A stretch of DNA of 64,000 nucleotides from Dermatemys mawii (Eukaryota > Chordata > Testudines > Dermatemydidae), in assembly GCA_007922305.1 (NCBI GenBank), contig ML677366.1:14914783-14978782 (forward strand), in the 5' to 3' direction. The notes beneath the pieces were generated by a model, which ran no database searches, was not told the origin of the DNA, and worked only from the letters and a program-made list of their open reading frames with translations. The first letter of the stretch is position 1. Each line of letters starts with the position of its first letter. Shown piece by piece: positions 1-12,000 of the stretch. The position numbers were made by a program, and so were the translations under genes.

Positions 1-248
1 CCCCGTCCCCTCTGACGGCCCCCTTACCTGTGTAAAACGTTACAACTGCATCTGTTAAACAGTTGTAAAATGATGTTTTGGGCCCCTGGTGCCTCCTATA
101 CTTCCAGGTGTCATTGAGGATCCAGCAGCACCCCAAACTGAAAACGTCTTAAAAAAACGGATAGGAAGGACAATCACCCCGCTTTCTCTTAACATGCTAT
201 CAGTGCCTCCCTTATGTCCAAATTAAGCTTCTGCCAGCTTACCTTTAT

Positions 249-540
249 CTTAGGGGATGTCTTCATTACCAATGTTAAAATGCTGCCGCGGCAGCGCTTT
301 AACATGGCTGTGTAGTCGCGGCACCAGTGCTGGGAGAGAGCTCTCCCAGCACTGTAAAAAACCCACCCTCCACGAGGGGAGTAGCTACCAGCACGGGGAG
401 TGCCGCTCTCAGTGCTGGTGCGCTGTCCACACAGCCATTTTACAGCACTGAAACTTGCAGCGCTCACAGGGGTGTTTTTTCACACCCATGAGTGAGACAG
501 TTTTGGACTCTGTAAAGTGGCAGCGTAGACAAGGCCTAAG
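249..540. mobile_element. Short inverted-repeat DNA transposon
   Basis: Ends read CTTAGGGGATGTCTTCATTA and GCGTAGACAAGGCCTAAG, which are imperfect inverted copies. The ACAAGGCCTAAG end recurs in other elements of this window. The interior is GC-rich with two hairpins (near 285 and 331). No coding capacity. Confidence 0.6.
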
Positions 541-2044
541 TATTGCTCTCCGTCAGGTACCGGGAAAGCAAAGATGTTGCACCATCTAGGTTTGGTGGAA
601 AAGAGGCATAGAACTGTGTGTGCCGTGTGCATCTTGATAGAACTACAGCCCAATTCTTTTATTATTTTCCTAAGCATGACATACAGGAGGGGTAATCAAC
701 ATCAGCCTTGCACAACTTGCATGAGAACTGTCTCTGGCCAGATAAGCAATTGATCAAAATCACGTTCTCTGTTCTCTTGGGGCCAAATCCTGTTCCCATT
801 GAAATCAAAAGAAGTTTTGTTATTGAGATCATTTAGTACAGGCTTTGACATTTGGAGAAGAAAGAACAAAACCATTCAAGCAAGGGCTATGTTGCTTATA
901 CCATAGATATCAAAGGCTGCTAACTCATGTGAGAAAGTCAGCAGACATCTGATCTTTGTCCATGGCAAGGGAGAAATCCACAATCAATGAGGCTAGAACA
1001 GTCTCTGTACCATATCCAACTCATAAGTCCATCTGCAAAGGATCAAGGAAATATGAAGGCTCCAGATTACCTTAAAGTCCTCAATCTCTTGGTTAGAATG
1101 CTCCCATCAGTATATCTTCATAGTCCAGAGGCTGGAGCACGAATCAAAAAGCACTGTTTAAACATCTTCTGTCCCGCAATCCTCCCCGCTTGAGGACTCC
1201 TGACCAATTCAACAGCACAATATAGATGTGCAAACTTAACAAAGTCTTTGTTTAGGTTTGTTAGCATCTATATTGTGCTGTGAGATGCATATAAAGAATG
1301 AATGCCCTCCCTAGCCATGTTCTGCTCTTTTAAGGAACAGAGTGCAATTCCACCCCCACTCCCTCCAGAGGGGAGTTCTAGCCAAGCCTCTCCAAGTCTT
1401 TCTGGTATCTCGTACCTGCTGAAAATCTCTTGCTGGTACTGCACTGGAGTGTACTACCCTACTTGCATTCTTGAGCAGGTTAGACACACTGCCTCCTATG
1501 CTGATGTTATGGGGATTGCACTTGGACTAACTTCATCTCTACTTGAGCAGGATTTAAGATTCCCGTGGCCCTATCAATCATACTGTTCATCTAAGCTCAC
1601 TTTCTGTCTTTTGTCTGTTCTAAAAGGTCCATCCTTCCTTCCATCCAAACATCCTCAAGCATACAGGAAATGTAACCTTTATTCTGAGTTTTTCAAGATT
1701 CATTTCCTAACATATTGAGGTCCTAATGGGGATTTATGTCATGTCAAAAAGTAGCCACTGGATTGATTTCTACACCAGGGGCTGGTGTAAGTTGCAGTAG
1801 CAATGAAAAAGTCTTATTTAACCAAAACCCAACAAAACTAAAACAACCCCCAAAAGATGTTAGACAATAATATGGGTGCATGTCATTTAGTATTAACTAA
1901 TGCAAATTATTCCATGTAAGAAGTGTAATACAAACTGCAGATGTGATACTTAATTAGATCAATGTGCACTTTTTCTTGTTATTTGAATTTGTATTAGGCT
2001 GGTAAAGTTATGACTAACAATAGTACATTGCATTTTAAATCTGT

Positions 2045-2215
2045 TTATCTCAAAGTGCTTTACAAACAGAGGATTCTGGTGAGTATCATTAGCCCCATTT
2101 TACCAATGGGGAAACAGGCACAGAGAGGTGAAGTGACTTGCCCAATGTCACCCACCAAGTCAGCGCCAGAGCTGAGACCAGAACACAGGTTACCGATCTA
2201 TTCAACCATGCTGCC
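2045..2215 (+). repeat. MIR-type SINE
   Basis: Contains AAAGTGCTTTACAAACAGA, CCCCATTTTACCAATGGGGA, AACAGGCACAGAGAGGTGAA and GTGACTTGCCCAATGTCACC, the order of the MIR core. Confidence 0.75.
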
Positions 2216-4379
2216 TCCCTATGTCTATCTAGCTATGCCTGAATACCCTCCCCAATGGCGATGGATTAACTGAGTTCCACATGTTTTACTGTTTGTGGGG
2301 ATTTTAGGCAGGAAAGCATTGTGTTAAAAAACAAAACAAAACAATTACATGTGTACTTAACGTTAAGCATGTGTTTGGGACTTGTGCACGTGCTTTTGTG
2401 CTTTCCTAAATCAAGGCCTTTTTTGTGCCTTTGTCATCTGTCGTAAGAGTCAGGGTTTGTCCTGGAGCTTTTTTGCTTTCAAAAAAATTAATCAGACCTA
2501 TGAATTTTTTTTCCCAGAAAAAAAAAATCTATGTTGGAAGAACAGAAATGGAATTTCCAAAGATTTCCAGGGCCAGCTCCCCACACTCCTTGGCAGCTCA
2601 GAGCCTGGGAAACCTTCTCTATGATTGACCCCAGCACTCCCCTTTGCCTGGCTTCTAGTTTTTCCAAGCAACTGCTAACTGAAATGATCATGATTCTTGT
2701 CAGTTTCATTGCTGTCTGCCTCTGAATAGCATCCCTGAAACTGAACAGACCCTTGTTAACTTCATTCAGCTTTTTGACAAACCTGTGAGCAGTAACTAGG
2801 ATTATTCATAGAGAAGGATTCCATTCACCAAAAAATGGAAACTAGGGGAGGTACTGCATTGCGTGATTACAGAGCTGGGAGGTACAGCCCTGCATTAGGA
2901 TTAGATGTTGAAAGATACCTTCAAAACTGAAACCGGAGAGCTTGAAAGTCCAGGGAGCCCTGTCTCTGTGCCAGCACATCAGGAGAGCTGCCAAAGAGCT
3001 GGGTGGTGGGCAAAAGAGCTAGTGGGACACCAGGCAGGTTTCCATAAAAATTTTCATTGAAATGGACACGTTCCAACACAACATTTTGATTTCAATGAAT
3101 TGACATTTTCTGATGGAAGAATGTTCTCACACCCAGGGCTAGTCTGTAATTCGTGAAGTATTCTGGGATCCTGTTGGATGAAAGACACTATGAAGCAGAA
3201 GGATATTATCATTAGTATGATAGAAAATAAATGATCCTAAACTCTTATAAAAGAGTATTACATATCAAAATGCCTGAATCTCTTCAAGGCACCATATGCA
3301 TTAGCATACGTCTCAATGACGGATAAAGGGACCTCTTTGCTTCTCGTGAAAAGCCTATGTGCAGTGTTTGTTTTTCTTTTACAAAATTAAACAAACTTTT
3401 ATACAGACTGGAGCTTATACTCCTCTAGCAGCAACATATTTCCCATCATATAGCTCTTTTGCTCAGGTTTTCTATCACGCATTATTCATTTTTCCTTCTT
3501 TTCCTCAGCATTTGGTTTGGTTTCTTTGGGTATTTGTCTGAGGGGCAGAGGAGAGGAATGTGATTCTGAGGCTGTCTGAGGATTCTATTATACACTGGAG
3601 CTGGCTTGGTGTAAAATCTTCAAGCCTACACTTTCAGGTGGCTCGTCTCCCATTTGTGGCTGCAATTTGCCTATGCAAAATTTGCACCCACATATTTGCA
3701 TCACTGACAGAGCTGTGGGTAGAAATCTCAGTTGTAATATGCAACTTATGACTTACGCCCACGATTCATTTGCTGACACAAAAAACAATGGTGCAAATTT
3801 TGCACCTTTTTTTCTAGTGCAATTTGTGCTTGTAAACAGAGAAGCTGAGCCCACTGAGAAGCGTTCCCACGGCATCATCTCCCTATTCATGTGTTTTCTG
3901 GGCCTTATTGTACGGTCCGAGATCTTTGTGTTATTAAACATTCGTAATAAGAACATTTCATTATTTTTAAAAATATCCAACAAATTCTCAACTCATCACA
4001 TCATAATTAGCATTTACCTGGCACCTTTGCTAGCACTCACAGAAATACTAAGGACTGAATGGAACACGGAGATTGAATCACGCTCTCAGAGCTTTCCTTC
4101 CTGGTCAGGGTGCACCTGTTCTGGGGCCAAACAGATATTCTGGCCAGTTTTACAATTTTAACCAGCACTAGAGTCACTAAAAGAGAAAGAAAGAAATCCC
4201 AGTCTGAAACATCTTGTGCAAATTGCATGGGTCAAAGCTCCAGACTTGAAAAGATTTATTTTAAATATGCTTTTCAATTTAATGTAAACTACATTCCATA
4301 ACTTTCCTGGGCCTGTGCATTGTAATAAATAGATCAAAAGGAAGATAAAAACAGGAGGCCTAAACCTTGTATAATTGCA

Positions 4380-4850
4380 TAACTTTTTTACCTGAGCTGG
4401 CCGGAAAACAATTTCTATTCTGTAGGAAATTCCAACATTTCAAAATTTGTTTTCATTCAGAATTGTAATGAAAAGCCAAATTTTTCTGTGAAATGGGAAA
4501 TTCCAAAAAAATTTAGGATCAGCAATATTTTATTTCAATAATGTAAAATCATTTCATTTCAGGAAGGTCAAAACATTTCATTTAGATAACGTCAAATCAT
4601 CATAATATATAACAATAAAATATAATTTTAAATATACTATTCAAATTAGTACTTTGTTATACTATTAAAGTATAAAAGAAATTACTTGAGATGATAAAGT
4701 TAAAACAAAATGTTTCAATATTATCAAAATGAAATGAGAAAGTCAGAATGATTCATTTAAACTTTCACCCATCAAAAATCAAAATGCTCCTGAAAACCGT
4801 TATAATTTCAACTAACTTGCCTTTTATGATGGAAAATGGTTATGCTGAAA
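4380..4850. repeat. AT-rich degenerate interspersed repeat
   Basis: Starts GAGCTGGCCGGAAAACAATT and continues with repeated words such as TTTCATTT, AATGTCAAA and GAAATTCC. Similar text recurs at 3040-3130 and 40165-40350 (there starting AGCTGGCCAATGTAGTTTC). Family not identified. Confidence 0.45.
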
Positions 4851-5789
4851 ATGTATTGACCACTTTTTCTTAATTTTTCTAATATGCTTATTCCTTTACT
4901 TAATATTTTCATTTTATAAAGTACTAATTTTTGTGTCACATTGCTACTCCGTGGCATTTCTGCTCTGTTTTATTTTGGTCTAGTATGTAGAAACAGACAA
5001 CGGAAAAAATAATTCCTTTAATGGGTTATTTTTGCATTAAGATGGTGGAGTTGTGTTCTTTTCTGAGGTTCAATCCTTAATCAGGAATTCACATCTAAAC
5101 GGCTTCAATGGATTTCTTTTTTGCAATTAAGCACAGAGTCTTTTAAGTGAGCTTAGCTGTTCAAAGGTATGTGTTTCACACCAGCCTGACGTTCCTTCCT
5201 TATTCATGGCCAAGATCTACTTTAGCTAAACCACTTACAAATCAGATGTGCCAGGCGGAGAATTTAACCTCAACAATTTGATTAATCCTATTTGAATTAC
5301 AATGCTTTCATAAATCAGGCTCCAAGGAGAGCCTCTCCTTCTATGTGAGTTTGAAGGATAGAATAGTGCTTTTGTGTATCTTCTTTTCAATTTGGGATTT
5401 CATCCTGCAAATTTAGCAGAAACCAGGAAGAAGCAACATAACGGAAGCCTCAAAAACATTTGTTGTGCTTGGAGAGCATGGGAAGAGAATGAAAAGGTGA
5501 AGGAGAATTTAGTACAGCACTTCACAGAAATAAATGTTGCAAGTCATAAGACATCACATGGTTGTTAGTGGACTGAAAGGCTCTGTTGACTCAGTTTGTT
5601 CATCACAACTTTTCAGTAGCGTAGGTTATTGGGAGGGGAAATAGCATGAGACAAATTATAACTCACTTTTTGTGTTTCTCTTTTGGGAGGATATTTAGCT
5701 GCTGAGGACTAGAGAAAGTTATTGGCACTGTCATGCCACATAAATGGGAACCTGAGAGGAAAAAGGGCAGCATCATCAGCTCGCTGAAG

Positions 5790-6098
5790 ATGGATCGACA
5801 GAGCAGCGATGGGAGCAGGAAATCAAAAAAGTTTCGCTCCATTTCAAGATCACTTATACTCTGTAATGCCAAGAATACTGATGATGGGTCGAGTCCAGAT
5901 GAGAAATGCCCTGCTCCCATTGAGATTTCTACCAACTGGGATCAAGAGAAAATTGACAGTTGCCCTAGACTACAAGTGCTATGCACTTCAGAACCAGATG
6001 ACAGCACTCCTTTTCCCCTTGTGATCACCAACGGGATCCGGGCCAAAGAGGACGCAAGTGAGAGCTGCAAGAATATGAGAAGAAAGTTCTTCGTCCAG
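5790..6098 (+). CDS. IL16: IL16 coding exon 1
   Basis: Residues 1-103, phase 0 at the donor CAG|GTAGGC. It carries the conserved N-terminal motif KFRSISRSL followed by [15 protein letters not shown], as in human. I chose ATG 5790 because MDRQSSDG...RKS lines up with the human start and has A at -3 and G at +4. An in-frame ATG at 5733 would add 19 residues. A pyrimidine-rich stretch ending in AG near 5689 suggests that a 5' UTR exon is spliced onto this one. Confidence 0.93.
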
Positions 6099-9000
6099 GT
6101 AGGCAATTCACTGACTGTTGTTTATTTTATGTTTCAATGGTTTCATGAACCTCAGGGCAGAGAGGACACCCCACTGATTCTCAGAGATCATGAGCCAACA
6201 GCCGACCAGCTCCACATAAATAGCATAGGAAAGGTATTACACTCCCTCTTGGGCTGCAGATCTCTCACTGCACTCTGCTGACTGACAGGCCATTGAAGTC
6301 AGTGGAATGTTAAGCCATACTCCGTGCATTCAGCTGCACAGCAGGTGCACTCTACCTGGAATGCAGCAGATCAGCTGTCATAATAGGGAGCTGTTATTAC
6401 AGTACAATGCTTTTAAAGCAGTGCGCATCAGAATTTATAAGCTAAGTGAGGTGCAGCTGGGTTAGTGCTATGGGAAACTCAGGTGATCCAGTAGGCAAAT
6501 GATTTGTTTGAGTTTGAAGGGTGCTGGAGACTCTATATTACTAGAGATGTCATCTTCTTAATGGATATAAAAGTGGGACCTGAAGTACCTCTGGTCATTA
6601 AAAAACTGATGTTGCTTTTATCAAGAGGAAATGTAGTAACCCCATCATTCTGGCCATTTTTCAAATTGAGTGATTACATGCTGGATACCTATAATAAATT
6701 CCCCCGACAATTTCAGGTGGATGTTGCATATTTTGTCACTTTCTGTCCTAAGGTGTTGTACATTGTTGCTGTTGCTGTTAAGCAGCTGCATTGTTTCATC
6801 CCAGAGATGGCTCCATCACAGGAGTAAGTGAAGCATCTGCTAATACACAGTACATAGTCTGTCCACTCGGCGAGTAAAGACTAAAGCACTTTGATAACCT
6901 TCTTGGTGATAGGAACTAAATATACATTATATACCTAGGTAATTTATAGCTGGTCACCTCCATGGTATCCTAATAGCTATTACATTGTATGCATTTTAGC
7001 GATGCAAATATTGACCTGTCTGAGAGAACTGATGCCTTTATATTAAATAGTCCTTCCATTCATTTTTGCATATCTTCTTTAGCAATGGGCTCAAATCAAA
7101 TTTTCATATCCAAACATCAACTAATGCCTATGGTGTTCAAACTCTGAATCCAAATCTCCATTGTGCCCCCATAGCTTCTCTCTAATGATTACAGCACACA
7201 GCCCAAACTCAACAAAAAGGGAATCAGGAGAATATAGTGCACAACATTTCAGTCTCAAAATGGAGCCTCCCCTCAATATTTTATTGCATTCCAGTGGAAA
7301 AATAATGATTTAAATTGAGCCAGCCCCAAAAGACACCCAATCACAATAGAGCTCTGCAAAACCACTCACTTCCTCCAGCAACAGAAACATTCCACGTTCT
7401 GACTGGTGATCTCACTGTGCAAATGAAAGGAGGCTGCTGGACTCTGCCAACCAAAGGATTCTTCTCTGTCTTCCTTGCACAGTGCATTCACATGTGCTTG
7501 TCAGCTGCTGCAGCTTGTCCATCCATAAAGCCAGTGAGGGTATATCTGATAGGGCCACTGAGAAATCAGAGACAAAACCAGTCACGGGGAGGAATGGGTG
7601 GGACCAGGGACATCCACCCTAGCTGGCATGGTCCTTTGGGCACCCAAGCAATTTCAAGCAGTAATCCCCATCTAGTTTATTCCTGCTTCTGGCAGCACTA
7701 CATTACGATACGTGACTTCTCCTGCACATGCCACTCTCACCCATGTTGGGGAGTGGCATGTAACACCCAATCACTGTAATAGTAGCCATGGCAATAAGGC
7801 TACTGAGGAAGAGGGGGTATCCAGGACAGCGTGCAATGCTGAGGGGCAGGTTTTCCGCATGAACTCCCAACCGCCAAAAGACTGGAGTCAGGATTGGTAG
7901 TGGATCGTAGAGCTCCATGTGGTTCCAGAACCATATCCCTGGCCTCTTCCATGTGGCCCCCGATCTCCCATGCCTAAGAGGAAAAACAACTCACTTTTTC
8001 AGCATCATCTTCCGATGTATTTTTAACTTCCATTTTCCAGGAGAGGATGATTTGACCCATTCTTTGTGATGAGATGATTTCCATGGCAGCAGACTGTGAT
8101 GTCTCAGAAACATGGTTATGGCATGACATCTGAACAAGTTTGGTTGGGAGGGAGGCTGTATTTATTCCTTCATTTGTGTTCTCTCTCTTTTCCCATCCTC
8201 TCCCAGAAATGGGACTGTGAGATCAGAGACAGGTTATCTCTCAAATTTGTTGAGTGAGGTGACATGTAGGAAGTGGGTGATACAATAGGTAGGACAGGTT
8301 CCAAGAAAAAACATGTCTAAGGATAGTTGAGGAGTAGGCAGATCTATATATATCGCATGATCTGTTTACCCATCTCTCTGTCCATCAGCTAGTCATAGCC
8401 AGGGTTTTGGGGGAACCTGATACCCATGACCCACCTGTTGCATCAGCCGATTAATTCATGTACCATTGATCTCATAATCTCACTACCGAAAAGGAGGGCA
8501 ATTGGCGAGAAGAAGGTAAAACAGAGAGGGCAGGAGAAGGGTGGCCACCTCCAATGGCACAGTTCCACAAGACCATGGATTTTTCACAGGTACCAGCTGG
8601 TACCTTTATTAATTGCAAAGGGAATTTGCAGACAGATGCTAGGAAAATAAATGGAATTTTGTCTAAAAGTTTTTAAAGGGCCAGTTCCTCAGCTGAACAT
8701 ATCAAAATCAATGGAGCTCTGCTGATTTACACCAGTGAGGCCCCTGGCCCTATTTTTCAAAATAGAAATAATACAATTTCTCTGGAAGAAAATTCAGAAA
8801 GGTTCTATTCTCTTAATTGGTCATTGACTCAGAAACCACAACTCTTTAGCATTCAGCAGGACACAGATGCCTAATAGTTGCACTCTCTGTTATATTGTTA
8901 TTACTGTTTTTTAAACAGAGTCAATCAGGTTATCATCATATGCCTGGTTAAGTGATTTCCAGGCCTTCCTTGAACCACCCATGTGCAGCCATGTATTTCA

Positions 9001-12000
9001 TTTCAGACAATCTCACTATTGTGAGTTACATTCGGAGTGCACAAAAGTGTTTCCGTTTTCCAGTGAAGTCATGGTTACACTTATTTCAAAACAGCATCTG
9101 GAAGGGGACGTTTCAAGACAGGACTCTCAGCTAGAAACTTCTAATGAGAAAATGACAGAAAAGGAAATCTCTGAAATGGCAGAGAGAAAAATATCCTGAG
9201 ATTTCGCCTTTGGCTTGACAAGAATGAAGAAAATTGGTTGCAAAATGAAATGCATGTAAGATCAGCTGAATCTTTACACAAAAGTTTCCCAAAAGATCTT
9301 GTGATACTCCTTTGATTCAGATTTTTCTTCCAGTCTGAGATTTTTTGCTTAAATGTAATCGTACTAACAGTGCACCATTGAAAGGCCTTCATTTTATTTG
9401 CATGCTTGGGGTCAATAAAATTTGAACAGATGTGAAATACATGTTTCACCAGCTTCATTAAGCTCTGTATGGCAAAGCTGCCTATAAGTGAAAGATTTTT
9501 TTATTCATTGGCAACTGACATGCATTAAACATACGTTCCAGTAATGACTAGGTCTGGTGCCTGAAGAGGAACCTGCTTGCCCACCCACCAAACCTGCCAA
9601 CTTTATTTTAACAACTTTTCTACATTTGCCAGGCCTGGAGCTATGAGTCACCTAACAAAACCAACAGGACACATTAAAGAAGGGGGAAAAGCTAATAACT
9701 GTTCTGCTCTTGGAAGCACCAGCAGAGCATTTTTATATATAAAATAATAAATGAGACAGGAAATAAAAGACATTAAAGAGCAAAGCCCAAACAAATTGGC
9801 TGCTGTAACACTGGGCAGTCTAATATTTATTTTTTAAAGGTCAGCTTTTATGTCATGTTGCTATAACTTGGATGTTAATATAATGATCTATATCCGGGCC
9901 TCAAAACTGCAAATGCTGACAACACATATGAATTGCTACACCTCCCTCCAATAAAATTAATTTCTAATGTGTTTGACAGATAGAGCTAAACTGAAAATTA
10001 ACCAAGCCTGATGGGGTTGAAAAGCGGATTTAAAACAAAAATTATAGCTTTCTCTAGTTTTTGTGAGCACAACAGCTGGCTTCCATTTTTGCATTCTCAC
10101 TAATTTAATGCATACAAATGATTTTGCCCAGAAAAATATCCAAATCACCTCTTACTATGAATTATTATTATTATTTGACATTTAAATAACAGTAGTGCTT
10201 GCCTCAAATTCTGAGTCAGGATAGTGTCCCCATTGCATATATGGACAACATATATTGAGATAATCCCTGCCCCCAAAGAATTTACAATCTAAGCCTCTGA
10301 TCTTGCAAAGAAAACCATGTGGCCACCTGTGTGGAGCTCCACTAACTCAGCTGGGAATCAGGCAGTTCTCCTTGCAGGATGGGAATCTCAAACCTGTACA
10401 CAAGTTGGGGAACAAAGCATGACCACACATGGGGAGGGGAAGAGGTGTCTCTGAATAGAGTGAAGCTTGAGACTGGCTGAAAATTTGCCCCAATGTGTCA
10501 AAAAAACCCAACAAACTCCTTCAAATTTAAGCGCTCAACACTGTAAGCCCTAACTCATATGAAGAATCATTGCTCATGAGAGCGGTTCTATTCATTTCAA
10601 AGGGGCCATTCATAGGAGCAAGTATTTACATGAGAAAAGGTTTGAATTCTGAATATAAAATGAAACATATATTGTCAGGCACCTCCTTGGACCATACGGC
10701 TACTACCGCTTTTATTCTTAGCTGTCCCAGCCCATGGCACTGCCAACTGCACAGGCGTTACCAGGCTGTAGGTATTTGGCCATGAGCCTAGTGCAAGAAT
10801 CTCACCAAACCCTATGATCCCACATCAGTTTTTGGACGCATGAGTGACTCCTAGTAAATTTCATGTATGCTTCTATAGGCAGAATTTGGCCTTGTATTGG
10901 CATGAGTTTCTTAGCATTGCATAAAGCCAAGGTAACAAAATAAAAATGGCAGTTAGCTCTACGGCCACTAGGGGCTGAATATTATAATGTATTACTGGAA
11001 TTCAATCTCTCACACTTTCTCTTTTTTTCCCTGGTGGTGGGTGGATACTTCTTTCAAGACCATTAACCACTTGTAGTGTAGAAAGGAGAAAACACTTAAC
11101 TCTATCAATAAAACAGAGGGAAAAATACTCCACTGACTTCAAATATAAATGTGTCCCAGTGTATTTAAGTTATTATTTTTCTCTCTCCCTTCCCTTGCCT
11201 TTTATCCCCTTCCCTTCCCTTCCTTTCCCTTCCATGGACAAAAAACTCACCCATCCTTACTGTCAAAATCTGTCAGCTGCTCTCTTGTCTCTTCATGGCA
11301 AAACACATCATACTATAATCATTTCCAATGGGAATCAGAAGCCATTGCAGGCCCATGGAGAAGAATTGTTTGAGATGTTTGTCTCACACAACAGCATCGA
11401 TCCACAAGTGAGCTGCATTTAGCTTCTGCTTGTCTTGTGCTTAGAAATAATCTGGATCTAGGACCAAGAAAATCAAACTGTAAATAACGTAAATATTCTC
11501 TGCATATTTACTTTGATGCCATAAAAAGTTTTTGTCTTCATCTTCCTGAACCAGGACGGCTGCATCTGGAGGCTTTGTATAGCCACTGGAAATGATGGCC
11601 TGGGGATCCAAGTCTCGAGAAGCCCCAACTGCACTTCTGTCGGGAAAGGGTTCACAGTCAGCCAAGTGATCAATGGGGGTGCTGCCCACAGGTACTTGGT
11701 TTATCATTTTTATTATGGACTAACTTAATGGTTTTTGCAGGATCCATCTTCTGACACTAGCTGCACTTTAAGATCTTAAATCCAAAGGAACACAGTGATG
11801 CACAGGAAATATCTTATATTGCACTGAGCTGAAGAAATGGATAAACATATTAGAAATAAAAGATGAAGCCATGCTCAGCTCTAACTCTTCTCAATGTTAA
11901 TTGCAAATAAGGAGCATAGAATCACAGAGGTGTAGGATTGGAAGGACTGGAAGAACACTTTATAAGTGTTCTCTCTGTGCATTACCTAAATCTTTGATTA

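Larger units (their letters stand above)
1..5688. other. No gene recognised upstream of IL16
   Basis: No exon that I recognise. Human CFAP161 lies upstream of IL16, but no CFAP161-like reading frame was seen. The stretch holds an inverted-repeat transposon (249-540), a MIR-type SINE (2045-2215) and AT-rich repeat sequence (3040-3130, 4380-4850). The long-form IL16 promoter and 5' UTR exons may lie here or further left. Confidence 0.5.

Noticed and set aside
6504..6827. 107-codon open frame in IL16 intron 1
   Set aside because: Hydrophobic but without recognisable family motifs, promoter or splice sites.
7315..7779. 154-codon open frame in IL16 intron 1
   Set aside because: No recognisable domain, no splice context and no conserved neighbours; consistent with chance.
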